From Lobulomyces angularis (Eukaryota; Chytridiomycota; Chytridiomycetes; Lobulomycetales; Lobulomycetaceae), in the NCBI GenBank assembly GCA_027604685.1, contig JADHYX010000097.1:1-61484 (forward strand): DNA of 61,484 nt, read 5' to 3'. How positions within the stretch are numbered: the stretch's first letter is position 1; each line of letters opens with the position of its first letter. Below are positions 35,979 to 48,406 of the stretch, piece by piece. The position numbers and the translations under genes are program-made. The notes beneath the pieces are model-generated. The model made no database searches, was not told the DNA's origin, and was given only the letters and a program-made list of their open reading frames with translations.

Positions 35979-37294
35979 ATGAAGGGCATTAAGTTTATTT
36001 TTTTTTGTCTAATTCAGCAGTTAGTAAATTCGGAAGAAGTTGACAATACCAATTCAAACAATGAAACAGTAGCGCAAGCACAGAATTTAAATGGATTTAA
36101 TTCCTGTGAAGTCAAGTACCTAAACCAAACAGAAAAAGGTGACAATTATTATACGAGTACGGTTTGGTATAAAAATAGGTATAATATAAAAAAAGTGTTT
36201 TTTTTTGCTGAGAAATATATGAAAGGGTGAATCACATTTGGAATTTTGGGGCACGTAACAACGTATCCAATAATCAAGTCAAACCTCAAAAAGTATATTT
36301 TCCGGAGTATTTAAATAATACCATCGCTGGCGATCCAGTAATAGTTCTCTTAATATAAAAAACTGAATATTTTATTTAGATTTTGAGCTTTTTGCCTTGT
36401 GATTTTGGTAGTTACAGTGACGTTTGGACAGTATGGAAATTATACATTAATTCCTCTTTTCCATTAAACCATTATACAAGTGTTGCTTCAGTCGGTAAAG
36501 ATACAAATTATTTAAAAATATCTCAAGCTATAAATCACGTTTTTAAATAGAGGAAGATGATGATGATTTTATTTATGAAAATCCCCCAGTTGAAAACGGT
36601 ACCTATGCTTATGCTCCAATTGCCAAATTCAACAGGTATAGTTAAATCGCTTTTCAAGAAAACAAAGGTTCTAACCAAATAATACTCTAATAGTGAAATT
36701 ATTGATGATGATCCAAAAAAGGGCCTTAAAGCAGAAAAGTTTAAATATAGGTAACAACTGCAACTAAATGAAATGCTAAAAACAAAAATATTCTTTTTTG
36801 AAAACCAGCACTGCTTGGTACAAAGGGCAGCGCGTTAGGTTTTTTGATTTTGGAGCTGCTAAAAACTTTAACATAATTCCAATTTATTACGTTTACACAA
36901 AAAATGGGTCAACTGCTGGTGATCCAATTGTAAATCAAATTCCTGGAGACTTAGGTTTTTCACCAATTTATTTACCAACTAATATGACCGTTGCTGATAA
37001 ATTCGCCAATGGAAACGATTTCAAAAATTTTGCTGATGGACTCTCCTACACTAAAGTTCCTGGAAAATCAGCGATGTTTGGACCAGTGAGCTTTACAGAT
37101 ACTAATAATAGACCATCTGGAACTAACCTGAGCAATTTTGAAGAAACCCTACTTCCGTATACATTTAAAAATGATGAAACTATAATTTTATTAATTTTTT
37201 TTTTTATTATTTTGGAAGAGTTCCAAATGGTTCAAAATCCAATTTTCAATCATTCAGTCTGTTTGTGTTAATTGCAGTTTTGGCTTTCTATTAA
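35979..37294 (+). CDS. secreted, possibly GPI-anchored protein with two related modules
   Basis: Multi-exon gene from ATG 35979 to TAA 37294. The signal peptide is MKGIKFIFFCLIQQLVNS. Two related extracellular modules follow. Module 1 has STVWYKNR, NFGARNNVS, TIAGDPILSFLPCDFGSYSD and a VWKLYIN strand. Module 2 has STAWYKGQRVRFFDFGAAKN, TAGDPIVNQIPGDLGFSPIY and NMTVADKFANGNDF. N-glycosylation sequons are frequent. The last intron (GTATAC...GAAG) joins EETLLP to VPNGSKSNFQ, and the protein ends in SFSLFVLIAVLAFY with no charged tail, the pattern of a GPI-attachment signal. The 'AGDPI-x-P-G-D-x-G-[YF]-S' motif recalls uncharacterised secreted proteins of zoosporic fungi and microbes. It may be a cell-surface or wall protein; function is unknown. 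Confidence 0.72.
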
Positions 37295-37667
37295 TGATTC
37301 TTAAAACTGAAAACTAACATTAGTTTCTAAATAATTATTGTATATTATTCCTTAATGGACTTTTTCTTTTATTTAAGAATTAAATATTATAACTTTTACT
37401 TAATTTTTTTGTCCTTGGCAATTACAAATTTTAACTTTCAGACAAATTGCTGATTATCTAAACAAGCCAACTTCTTTTTTTACATAATTGTATATTTAAA
37501 TTCCTGAAATTTTTTTTTTATTAACATAAACAGAAGTGTACCATCGATTTTAATATTATAAGAAATACTTATGTTAAAAAGAAAGAAAAAACTGAAAAAA
37601 TACATGACTTTTTTTTTCCATAAACAATTTTCGGAGTTTAAATTCGTAAAAAAATTTTAAAACTACA
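37295..37667. other. intergenic region upstream of IFT81
   Basis: AT-rich tandem spacer between the secreted-protein gene and IFT81. It should hold the IFT81 promoter. No RFX-type X-box could be picked out with confidence. Confidence 0.35.
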
Positions 37668-40392
37668 ATGTCAAGTCCTGACCAATTAAAGTTTGTAGCT
37701 TCAAAATTAGCTAATCCGCCATATAACAAGACAGGAATAACAGCGATCAGTCTACATGATGATCTACATATACCAATTCTGATATCTTATGTTTCTGATA
37801 TTATTGCCCAAATCGATTCAAAAATGAATGTGGATTTAACAAAAGAATCTTTTGAAGATACAGTACTAAGATTGAGCAGCTTTTTATCTATGTTAAATTA
37901 CAAACCAGCCGAAAACTTGTAAATAATTCGATAATTATTATTCTTTACTCTATTTTGAAGTGAAATTTATTTACAATTATCTTTTAAGGGAGACTTTCAC
38001 AAAAGCACTTACGAAGAATAAAAAAGCTATTTTGGAATCAATGTATTTTCTATTAAACGACTTTCAGTCGCATCAAAAGAGATCTTATCTTGCCCCGTTT
38101 TTGGTAGATGTGGATATACCACCAGAATTTATGCATGATAATTGTATTTTATTCCGTACATTTACACTAATTTTTTATTTTTAAAAAAATAGCTATATTG
38201 GAGTTACAAGGCCAGCTGCAAGAATGTCAAGAAAATTTTAAAAACGTCCACAAGCTTTTAGATTCTTTGAAACAGCCTGGTGCCTCAGCAAGTTCAATAA
38301 AAAGAGAAATACAGCAAATGGAAGAGGAAAAGCAGCAAGTTTTGAGTAAAATTTATAAACTAAAAAAAAAAGTCGAACAAGTTGTAAGTTTTTTTTTTTT
38401 GTTAATTTAAAAAAATGAAATAAAATAAATTTACTTAAAATATTTTATTTCAAGCCTAATCATGAAATTTGGTTAGAAGCTGCTAAAAAATTGAGATTGG
38501 CACAAAATAATCAATTAGAGATTACGGACAGGTAAAAATAAAAAATAAAAAATTGTTTCCCCAGTTCTGACTGTTGTAATTTTTTAGAATAAAAGAACAA
38601 AAGAATTTAGTGCAACAGGGAGAACAAAAAATTTTAAAACTAAATCAAAATTTAAAGGAGACATTAGTAAATTAAATTACTATTATATGAATTTTTTAAC
38701 TTGTTTATATTGAAGGCAGCGTTAGGTGGAAAAAGTGCAGAATTAATACTTTCTAAAATGGAGCAAGAACACAAAATGAATAAATATCTGGCAATGGAAA
38801 ATTTGCCAAAGCAAATTGGAGAAATTCAGCAAAAGGTTGATGACTACAATAGAGTCTTAAGAGAACCTACGTTGAAAGACTCTGATGTTAAAAGCCTAGA
38901 ATTGGAGGTGAAAAATTTGAATGATGAGATTGTTAAATTAGCTGAAACTAGAATGGAAAAATCAAAGTATATGTTTTTTTTTTTATTTTATTAAACAATT
39001 GATAAATTTAGGAACTCTGGAAGTGACAAGTTATCTCTTTTTGTTCAGCAAGCATCTATTATTGCTCGTAAAAAGGAAGGAACAGCACAAAAGTACCGAG
39101 ATATACAAGACAAAGTTAATTTACTCATTACTGAACACACTAATAAAAGGGAAAACGTTCATAAATTGCATGGTTCTAAGGTAAAATTATTTCTATTATT
39201 ATTTTATAAATGAATAAAAAAAATATAATAATTTTTTATTTTTGTTAGATGCTAAAAGGAGATGATTTTAAAAAATATGTCTCTGATTTACGAGAAAAAT
39301 CAAGTGTATATAAAAAATTAAAATCAAGTTTAAATGAAATCCAAAGCGAATATGGCATTTTACAACGAACTGAAGAAATTTTAAAAAATAGAGAAAAAAT
39401 TTTTAAAGATTCAATAGAAAACTTGGAAAAAAAGAAAGGTGTATTGGGCTTTAATATGGCAAAACAAAGTTTAGAGAAAGTTTCGGAAAAAAAAAGTGAT
39501 TTTGATGAAAAAAAAGGTCAAACTTTAAATGAAATTAGTACTATCATTCAAAATCTAATGAAAACTGTTGATGTAAGTAAAAAAAAAAAATAAACAGCAA
39601 AAAGGAAAAAATTATGTTTATTTAATAACAAAATTTTTATCTATATATTTTTCAGTCCAAAAAAGTTAAATTGGCTCCAATTATACAAGAATTAAGATCC
39701 TTAAGACAAACTATTCAAGAACTTGAAGGAGATTACAGTGAAAAAAAGAAAAGCTTTGATGCAATGATGGCTGGATTAGATAGGTACACTACAAACTCAT
39801 CACATTTTTTATGTATATATTTCAATTAGTGAGGCAGTTGGTTTGGACCATGAAGTAAAAGGCTATAAACAAGAAATATTGAATGATCAAAGTAGATTTT
39901 TTTATTTAAATACTATGATTAAATTTAAAGATGTAACAAATGAGAGGGGTAAGTTAAAAGACTTTTTTTAATTAAATTAATTTTTTTAACTTTTTCCTTT
40001 CAATAATATAGTAATGCAAGAAATGAAGGCATACATTGGTGGGGACGATGTTGTTGAAGCACAGCAAAGAGTGAGAGGTTTCAAAACCTACAGAGATGTG
40101 TATAATAAAAAGATACAGGACTTGGAAAATGTCGGAAAATCATTGAGAGAGACCCAAAAAGAGATAAAGGTAAAGAAACTATTGATATGTTTTTAACAGA
40201 CCTATGTCCTTTTTTTGCATATAGTCGGAACATACTTCCAATTTAAAACAATTAGAAATGTTTCAAGATTTAAAAAAGTTTTTAAATCTGAAACTGGAAA
40301 AGAATTTAAGTTTATTAAAATCAGGGGGTAAAGAAAACCTAGAAAATTATTATGACGGTAGTAATATTACCCAAGATAGATTAGTTCTTTAG
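37668..40392 (+). CDS. IFT81: intraflagellar transport protein IFT81
   Basis: Roughly ten exons from ATG 37668 to TAG 40392, about 640 residues. The N-terminal calponin-homology-like domain has LKFVASKLANPPYNKTGITA and FLSMLNYKPAENL, ending in RSYLAPFLVDVDIPPEF, all family hallmarks. The rest is continuous coiled coil, including LGGKSAELILSKMEQEHKMN, KYVSDLREKSSVYKKLK, KKVKLAPIIQELRSLRQ and an end of GSNITQDRLVL. IFT81 forms a dimer with IFT74 in the IFT-B core, and its N-terminal domain binds tubulin for transport into growing cilia. With CFAP300, it shows the organism builds a cilium. It converges on the arrestin-SH3 gene, with 118 nt between stops. Confidence 0.95.
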
Positions 40393-40510
40393 CATATAGA
40401 ATTTATTGTTATAAAAAAAGTGAAAAATTTTATTTAAAGCTAAAATTTACAATCTACATTTATTTTATTATACATATATCCAAAAAAAAACCAACCAGCA
40501 GCTAAAATGA

Positions 40511-42659
40511 CTAATATATTGGTACACACATGGTAGAAATTGGAATCGCTCCCTCCATCATACTAGTAAGATTGTATCCCCACGCCCATCCATCAGCATA
40601 GCTCCTTTTAACTGCAATTTTATCTCCTGGCACCAATTCCAATTCGTCGTACTCCTTCGGTTCATAGGCATGAATTGCTTTATATTGTAAGAATGGTGCC
40701 CCAGTAGTGATATTACAATTTACATTCTTTTCTTCATTTATTGCTCCCAGAGTTCTCTCTTCCTTAAATTCTTCAGATTCCTCTACATCAATGTTTTTTC
40801 TTTTATTTGAATTAAATTTCATTTTCAAATCTTGGTTATAGTAGCTGTGGCTATAATTTACATCTAAACTGCGTCTCCTGACCTCACCTATTTCTGGTAA
40901 GATGTCCAACATCTAAAAAACACAGTTATTTTTATTTTTTAACAAGTGTTGGACTTACTAAGTCATCCAATTTTTGTTCTGCTAAACTGGGTCTTCTACC
41001 GCGTTTATGAAAAAGAGGTAACTCGTTACTATATATATCTTCCATTATTTCGCGTTGTCTTGTTTTATTGTCAGGAAATACAGGCGAAGAAAGGTCAACT
41101 ACTGAACTACGTGATGAATATAAACTTTGATCTGTTATCGACACGTGTGGATTGTCATTGGGCAAAAAGTTGCAAGCACTACTGTAATTATTCTTGACAG
41201 GTGAACTGGATCTGGATCTAAACTGGCGATTGTGGCTATGATTTTGAATTTTTGTTATTTCGCTACCTTTGTTTTTACCATTTAAATTATAATTGGGAAT
41301 AGTTATCGAGTCATTAAGTGTCCCCGAAGAAAGGCTACCTTCCTCACTCCTATCAAAAGAGAAGACTTCGTTTTCTTGTAGTGGCAAAATCGTAACAGGA
41401 AACTCGACAATGACATTTGGAATTGGATTATCATCCAAAACAATTTCAAGACGAAAAACTGTTTTAATTGAGAACAGTTGCGATGTTACAGTAGGCACCG
41501 CTAACGTTTCTGCGAAAAAAAACAAAGTTTACTAATCCAAATATAAAGAATTTTACTTAACGTACCATCGACCAAGAGTTTAAATGACTTTTTCCAATTT
41601 TTGGTCACGGAAACTCGTTTCCCTTCAACTAGACATTGCGGTATATCTTATAAATAAAATTTTACTTACAAAAAACAATTTTTAAAAAAAAGCTTTAAAC
41701 CTCTATCCTCACTTAACGGTCTCCCAAAATGTACAACTGCTTTAATGCCATGAGGACCCTTAAGTTCAAAAGTACTCCTTAAGGATACGTCAACATAACG
41801 TAAAGTTCTACCAATTGGGATTGATTTTATAAAAACTTCAGCAGCTAGGTATTCAGTAGGGCATAGTATTCTTTTAGGAATGTCCAAATGAACATCGCAT
41901 TTTCCTGCTGAAAAAGGCAAATGGTGAGATAACGGCGATTCCTCTGACAATAACTTGGTTCTTGAAAAAATGAACAGAAATTTAATTAACAATTGTAAAA
42001 CAATTCTGAATTAAATTTTACCTAGCCCAGTCAGGAAACAACACTGTTACATCAATCATTGTTTCAAATAGATTTTTCTTAAAAGAATTGCCCTGCCAAC
42101 TCATAGTTAATTTTAAACTGTATTCTATGCTAGCTTTCGTATCTTTTATAGTTTGAGGAAAATTAAAATTTTCTGGTAGATCCAATGAAAAAGGAATTTC
42201 AAGTGGTGACAGCAAATTATTTTCATTGTTTTTCACTGGTAGAAGATCAGCTGAATGTTGAGACTTCTTCAATAATTTTGGATCTCTAATTACAGTACAA
42301 ATATCAAAAAAAGTTTTTGAATAAATTAAAGGTAATTTTGTTTCCTCTATGTCAAAAGGTTTATTTGAAATCCACTTTGTTGTATTTATTCCCGTAAAAG
42401 ACACTGACATTTTCACCTCCTTTAATGGCTTTCGAATCGTTAGCAATACTAAAAGATTAAAAATTACAACAATAAGAATTTAAACAATAGTTAAAATAAG
42501 GAAGAAGAAGAAATTTCAAGATGAATTTGTTAAATTTTAGCAATCATTACTCTTTCCAGTTAACCTCGTTTTCTTTCCCCAACCAGCTTCCACGAAGAAG
42601 TCGTTAAACACATTATTGAGACTAGTTTGAACAATTTTAACATCAGTTAAAGGCGACAT
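40511..42659 (-). CDS. arrestin-domain protein with C-terminal SH3 domain
   Basis: Multi-exon gene from ATG 42659 to TAA 40511, about 630 residues. Exon 1 joins FFVEAGWGKKTRLTGK to LLTIRKPLKEVKMSVSFTGI across a GTAATG...TTTAG intron, giving the first beta strands of an arrestin N-domain (kLsGkilL...f.G...t.W). Further arrestin strands are IPFSLDLPENFNFPQTIKD, SIEYSLKLTMSW and, in the C-domain, CDVHLDIPKRILCPTEYLAA and RYVDVSLRSTFELKG. A Ser-rich disordered linker (SRSSSPVKNNYSS) follows. The last 55 or so residues form an SH3 domain: YKAIHAYEPKEYDELELVPG, then DGWAWGYN and EGAIPISTM. Alpha-arrestins act as adaptors in endocytosis of membrane proteins, often through PY motifs to Nedd4-type ligases. 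Here an SH3 may recruit Pro-rich endocytic partners instead. Confidence 0.82.
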
Positions 42660-43191
42660 AGAAATTGTTGTATTAATTGTAGCCGTGATTTAATAAGTAG
42701 ATATGATATTGTCTTTTAGAATTTTATACAGATTTTTAGAATTGCTCCTTCAAAAAATAAAAAGTCGCAGCTAAATTAATCCAAGAAGAATGCACTGAAT
42801 GTAATGTGATTCCAAACGAAAAATTAATCTTTTAACAACTAGCAATTATTATAATGTAGATCAATTTGTTGTTTTTAAAAAGACGCTTCAAAGTTTTTAA
42901 ACCAAAACATCAGCAATAGTTGATGAGAAAGTTAAAATCCTTGGATGCTATATACTTATATATAATTTTTCTTCTGTATCTGTATGTTATAGTATCCATA
43001 TATATGTATATTATGAAATCAACCTCCCCACCTTTGACGTCTTGAACAGTGGATAATTTATAATGGGGAGAATTTAACTTTTTAGCTTTTGGTGCTTTTT
43101 TTTTATAAATATAGTACAATTTTCACAAACTTTTAAAAAGTCGAATCTCATCAATAGTTTAAAAGTTAATAAGAATCTTTATTATTAGAAA
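42660..43191. promoter_or_regulatory. divergent intergenic region, arrestin-SH3 / ceramidase
   Basis: A 532-nt spacer between divergent starts. A minus-strand open stretch near 42910-43119 has no splice context and looks random. About 42950-43020 is rich in TATA-like repeats. No gene is supported. Confidence 0.35.
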
Positions 43192-44396
43192 ATGCATATA
43201 CAAGGAATGCAATTACCCGCTGGAAACAATGGTTATTGGGGGTATCCATAAAAACAAAAAAAGAAATAATTTTCTTTCTACAAACACTTTTAGCCCCGTT
43301 ACCAGTACATTAGATTGGTGCGAGTTAAATTATCAATATAACCACTTTGTTGCTGAAATGTTCAATACTTTTTCAAACATACCTTTTCTACTTCTTACAC
43401 TTTTAGGCTTTTACTCTTGTTTTAAGACCAGTACTGAACCGAGGTTTTTGCTTGCTTATTCAGGACTTGCAATTGTTGGGATAGGGTATGATCTTTAACC
43501 TGTCGAACTACCTAAAATAAATTTTAATTTTTTTGTAAACTAGGTCTGGACTCTTCCATGGCACCTTAACTTACGAGATGCAGTTAATGGATGGTATTAC
43601 GTTCAATTTTGTTTTTTGTTAATTAATATCTCTAGAACTTCCAATGGTCTATTGCCTAGCAATTTTTGTATTTTGTGTTTACCAAACTTTTATTCTCTCT
43701 TCAGAAAAAAAATCTCTACATTTTGTATTATTATCTTCATATAGGTAACAATAACATTAACGTTAATATTGGAATTTTAATGAGTTTCTTTTAGTTCTCT
43801 ACTTACATATGTGTATGTAAAATACAGAGATCCTTTAATACATCAGGCCGGATTTATGGCATTGTTTGTGCTTACTATCGGTTTTTTTTTTTTTTAATTA
43901 AATTTTAATTTAAATTTCAATTTTCTTTAGGAGGAATATTACATTCTATACATAAATCCGAAAAATTAAAATTAGTTGACAGTAAGTTCCCACTATGGAA
44001 AATTGCAAGAAATGCTTTCTTTTCATGTGTCTTTGGATTTACTTTATGGAATTTGGAAAATTTTAATTGCCAAAGGATTAGGTAACAAAAACAGTCTCGT
44101 TTCAAAAAATTTATTAACTTTCTTAATAATAAATACTAGAGAACTAAAGGAAGTGAATGTATTTTTGGAAGTGGTTTTAAATTTACACGCTTGGTGGCAT
44201 ATTTTTATGGCCCTGGGGACTTATCAAGGAACAGTGGTAAGCTAATTATACAAACACTTTACTAGACTTTTCTTTTTAGTTGGCGCAATTTATAAGATTA
44301 CTCGTTTTAAAGAAAAATGTTCGTTTAAATTATATTTTTAATCTAGTTCCCTATGTTGAAATTGATACTTCTATGAACAATAAAAAAAATTTATAG
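43192..44396 (+). CDS. ACER: alkaline ceramidase (ACER/YPC1-YDC1 family)
   Basis: Multi-exon gene ending at TAG 44396. ATG 43192 and in-frame ATG 43207 are both possible starts and differ by five residues. The first intron joins GNNGYWG to PVTSTLDWCELNYQ. Family signatures are strong: TSTLDWCELNY, VAEMFNTFSNIPFLLL, GSGLFHGTLTYEMQLMDELP and the C-terminal NLHAWWHIFMALGTYQG. The catalytic zinc is held by His in GLFH and HAWWH with an Asp from the LMDELPM strand, and about seven membrane helices are expected. The enzyme hydrolyses ceramides to sphingoid base and fatty acid in the ER or Golgi and so sets ceramide/sphingosine balance. It ends on a charged tail (NNKKNL). Confidence 0.93.
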
Positions 44397-45292
44397 ATTT
44401 TTTTATTGAGGAAGGTTTTTTTTTGAATAAATGCTTTTTGCATTTTTAAACACCCTTTGTTTATGTGTAATATAGAGAGTTAAAAATTAAAAATATCTTC
44501 AAAAAAATAAAAGTAAAAGTGATTGATTAGGGAATGATAATATGTATCATTGCTTAATTAGAGATAATCTAACCTTTAATTGGAAAGATTCTCAGTATTT
44601 TGAGATGTAAAGGGTAAAATGAACATGGTTCCTGAATCTGTGATAGAATACTGATAGAATCTAGCACAAAAGGGAAATTTAAGATGCCTAGTTAATGCTC
44701 ATTCTTTTTAATAAAGAGATTCTAGAAAAATGCAATTTCTTTATATTGAATGTAAAACAAATTTTCATTTTTTTATTTTTGACTGTTCCATCACAAGTTA
44801 TGGGAAAGGAACATGAAAAATAAAAAAAAAATTTCAAAATTCTTGTCAATAATTAAGCTAAAGTATCAGTGTCGTATTTGTCCTTTATTTACACCAGAAG
44901 CTGACGGTTACATGCAAATATGGATAAAGGATTAAAAAGAAGTGAAACTCTTAATTCCAAAAATCATAATTTTATGTTTAAAATCAATTTCTTTTTAAGT
45001 TCTGGTTAATTTTAATTACTTAATGCATAGTAAATTTTTAAGTATAATTTTTTAAAATACCACATTTTTTTGACCCAAAAAAATTCTTTTTTAAAAAAAA
45101 TTTTCATTGAAGTGCAAAAAATCGAATTCAAAAAAAAAAAAAACAAAATACTAAAAAAAAATTATTTTTTTTTTTTTTTTTTTTTTCAAAATAAAATTCA
45201 TTTTTTAAATATATTTTTTTTACATTTTTTGACACTGTTCATAACGGAAAATAATATTTTTCTATAATCAACTACAACTTTAAAAACTAAAA
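44397..45292. other. 896-nt intergenic region
   Basis: No coding frame with splice support on either strand. It is less homopolymeric at about 44520-44760 and strongly A/T at about 45060-45240. The 3' end should hold the promoter and 5' leader of the HMG/YABBY-like gene. Confidence 0.4.
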
Positions 45293-45603
45293 ATGGCAAG
45301 TGAAGAAGAAGTTGAAGCACCAAAAGGTAGAGGTAGACCAAAGATGGACCCAAGTGAAAAGAAGACTCCTGCTGCTAAAAAGGCTGGTGCTGGAACAAAA
45401 AGCAGTATTTATTTTATAAAGAAACTTCAATTTTTAATTGTCTGTTTTTTAAAAAAATAAAAATAGAGTCACCGTACAATGTATTTTTGAAAACTGAAAT
45501 ACCAAAATTAAAGGAAGAGAACGCTTCGTTGTCTCATAGGGAAGCTTTCAAACTTGCAGCTAAAAATTGGGCTACCTCTGATGCTAACCCTAAGAATCAA
45601 TAG
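45293..45603 (+). CDS. small AT-hook + HMG/YABBY-like nuclear protein
   Basis: Two exons from ATG 45293 to TAG 45603, about 85 residues. Exon 1 carries an AT-hook (KGRGRPK) and a Lys/Ala/Pro-rich basic stretch (KKTPAAKKAGAG), like a linker histone or HMGA tail. The intron joins at a GCA/GTATTT donor and an AATAG acceptor. Exon 2 encodes SPYNVFLKTEIPKLKEENAS followed by LSHREAFKLAAKNWATSDAN, which matches the short HMG-box-related (YABBY C-terminal-like) domain of small fungal and plant proteins. This predicts a minor-groove DNA-binding, chromatin-architectural factor, and a very AT-rich genome would offer abundant AT-hook sites. The domain call is confident; the biological role is inferred. 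Confidence 0.82.
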
Positions 45604-46051
45604 AGATTGTGTTATTTTTTTCTTTAAATAATTGTTATATATATTAATGTAATGAAAAATGAAGATTTTTTATTTTTTTGGTTGTTAACTGTTATAAATT
45701 GTTTTTGGTTTATTGCTTTTTTTTTTAAACTGTTCAAGTTTTTATTGTTAATAAATAGTCTGTAATTTTTATTCTACTAATTCTAATTAAAATCTTAATT
45801 TGCTAAAAGCTATGTAAACTGCTCTACTTTTCATTTTAAAAAAGATCAAGCAAGTTCCTCCAATTTTCCAGTTTCTTCTTATTTGAAATCATTGGTTACA
45901 CACACTACAAAAACTGAATTTGCAAAGTTAAAAGGTGTCAAAAAACCAATTTTTCCTTTGTTAAATTTTTTTTTTTTTTTTATAAATACCTATTTCTACT
46001 GTTGAATTTTCTGCAATCAATAGCCAGGTCTTCTAAGAGTAAGCGAATTAT
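45604..46051. other. spacer with possible missed 5' exon
   Basis: About 45840-45945 on the plus strand reads as a protein-like frame (QASSNFPVSSYLKSLVTHTT), but I found no splice join that keeps frame into the next gene. It may be a 5' exon of that gene, an unrelated exon or chance. Confidence 0.3.
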
Positions 46052-47346
46052 ATGGGTCTTTCTGTATTAAATTGCATTGGCATAACAAACTCGTTATACT
46101 CTCAGCGAACTACTCAACAATCTCTTACTGCCCAACAGCAGCAAAATATACCTGCTAGTACCTCGCAACACCTCAAAAGATCCGACTCAAAATTTGATGC
46201 CAACTTCACTACCTCCAACCCCCCTTTGAACGCAACTAGCTTTGCCTTAAAAAAGGAAAAGACCAATGTAAATTTACTTAAAGCAGAGAAGCAGATAATA
46301 GAAAATATTAAATCTAGGATTATTATAAATAACAAGGCGTTAAAAAATCGAGGTTTCTTAAATTTTGTTCAAGCTTTTTTTCTAACTTTATTTTTTTTAG
46401 AATTTTGGTCTGTAACAGGTTCATCACTGTTTAAAAATATTTTCAGTGTTTCGAAATATCTCACCAAATATCCCTTGGAAGTATTACAAAGACGTCAGCA
46501 AATTTTACTAAATTTAAAATATGATCCAAAAAAATTTTTGTATTTGAATCTTTACAAAGGCTTATTTCACAATGTTTGCTGGAAAATTAGTTTTGAAGTT
46601 GTCAATTTTTTTTTAATAAAAGTGTCAAAAAGTTTATATTATGTTGAAAAGGAAGAATCTGGTAAAGAATACGATGGGATGGTTGTTGATAAAAAAGACC
46701 TCCTTAATTCAAATTATTTTATAAGCTTATTATCTAGAAGGTTTTTATAAATTTTTATTAGCACTTTAATATAAAACTTTTTTATAGTGCCTCATTTTTA
46801 GTGACTTTCCCAATATACAAGAACAGTCTGCTTTTAGGTCTAAACAGTTCTGCATTGTCGAATAGTCCAACTTCGAAATCTGGTTTTGCATTACTTTTAG
46901 CACTGTATATACTGAAAGACGATTTTGAAAATTTAGTTTTGAAAAACTTGTTTGGATTAAATTTTTTAAAATTTATCTTAAAGGCAATTGAACCATTAAA
47001 ATCCCAACTTAAAAAGTCTCATTTACAAAAGTCACAGTTTAATATTAACATAACAACTGATGATATAAAGAAAAACAATGTGAAGTTTAAAAATAGTTTA
47101 CATTTAAAGTTTAAGTCAATCTACGTGTACCTATTGTTGGATACTTTAGGACTTGCAATAAGCGAGGTTGTTTTTTATCCAGTTACCAGTTTTTGTTTAA
47201 AGTATTTTATTTTTGGAAAACTGGAATGCAGCATTTTTAATTTGTTTGATGGATTTTGGAGGTCAACTTTTCTAAGTACTTTCTCAAGTTGGTTTTTGTT
47301 GGAAATTGCTTGGTTTTTTATGAGACACGTATTAAAAAATATTTAA
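46052..47346 (+). CDS. divergent mitochondrial-carrier-like membrane protein
   Basis: Two exons from ATG 46052 to TAA 47346 join across a GTTTTT...TATAG intron (LLSRS to ASFLVTFPIY). The N-terminus is Gln/Ser/Thr-rich. Several hydrophobic helices follow (FVQAFFLTLFFLEFW; YVYLLLDTLGLAISEVVF; FLSTFSSWFLLEIAWFFMR). YPLEVLQRRQ followed by LYKGLFHNVCW, and YPVTSFCLK followed by LFDGFWRSTF, echo the mitochondrial-carrier pattern P-x-[DE]-x-x-[KR] plus an aromatic-Gly turn, although several signature positions are lost. That degree of divergence is known in outer-membrane carrier relatives such as Ugo1/SLC25A46 (mitochondrial fusion and lipid flux), but this is only a pattern comparison. Membrane protein is certain; carrier family is likely; function is open. 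Confidence 0.6.
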
Positions 47347-48406
47347 TATAATTGTGACCTTTTATTTTTCTTTTATTTTATTTTTTTTTGATATTGAAAA
47401 TTCGTAGTATAATTCTTTTTTTGTTTATTATGTAAAAATAGTGTTAAATTAAAAATTTTTTTGATAATTTTTAATTAAAATTGCAAATCCTAAAATGAAA
47501 TATTTTTCATAATATCGTTATAAAAAATAGTTTACGAATCATCATCCATTGATTCCAAAGAAGCACAAATAAGTGTCATCATGTGACATTTTTTGATGTA
47601 TTAAAGGATGGAATGAGAAACAATTTTTCCAATTACCATTCTTTGTAACTTCGTTTTTACAGAAGATTAAATTTTAAGTCTAGATCATATAAGGTCAATT
47701 AAGAATCTATATAAAAAATAATTCAAAAAATAAAAACCTTACTCTATAAGCTTACAAAACTTTGGATGTAGCCTTTTCGAAATATCTTAATAAAGTCTCA
47801 AATCATCTTAATAACGACTACTTATTTATGTAAAATTGCTGTTTAAAGTTCAATATAAAGAAAGAATCAAGAAATTTTCTGATAATGGAATATTTTATAT
47901 TTAAGTTTGAAATTTTCAAGTTGCAACTGTAAGCATCGAAATTACAAAATAAATCATCATTTTCACTTTTGCGTTTCTGGGCTTCTGGACTAGTATTTAT
48001 TTAGATTGTCACTTTCCTCTATACTTAAATGATCCCTATTTTCAATCACCAGAATCCCAGTCCCCATTAATCAATAATTACTGTGGTTTCATAATTATAA
48101 AAATTTTTTAACTTTACACTCTTGGATTTCTTACTGTTGATAAAAAGCGTTGAATATTATATAATATAACTAATAAAACATGTTTAGTAACTAAAGATCA
48201 CAACTTAAATGCTTAAAATTACTAAATGTTACAATTCACAGGACTTTGCACTGTTAATTTGTGTCAAAAATCTTACTAAATCATTCCATGCAAAAACAAA
48301 ATTGGTTACCCAGCCCCCAAGCCATCATCACCATATGCAAAAAAAAAAAAAAGTTTATTTTTTTTAAAAAAAACAAAATTTTAAAATAAAAAAAAAAAAT
48401 AAAAAA
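47347..48406. other. 1.06-kb intergenic region
   Basis: Tandem spacer with moderate complexity but no supported exon. A patch near 48000-48100 and another near 48305-48335 (cagcccccaagccatc) are less AT-rich. No tRNA cloverleaf or terminal repeats were noticed. The last 60 nt is an A-rich leader before MTAP. Confidence 0.4.
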
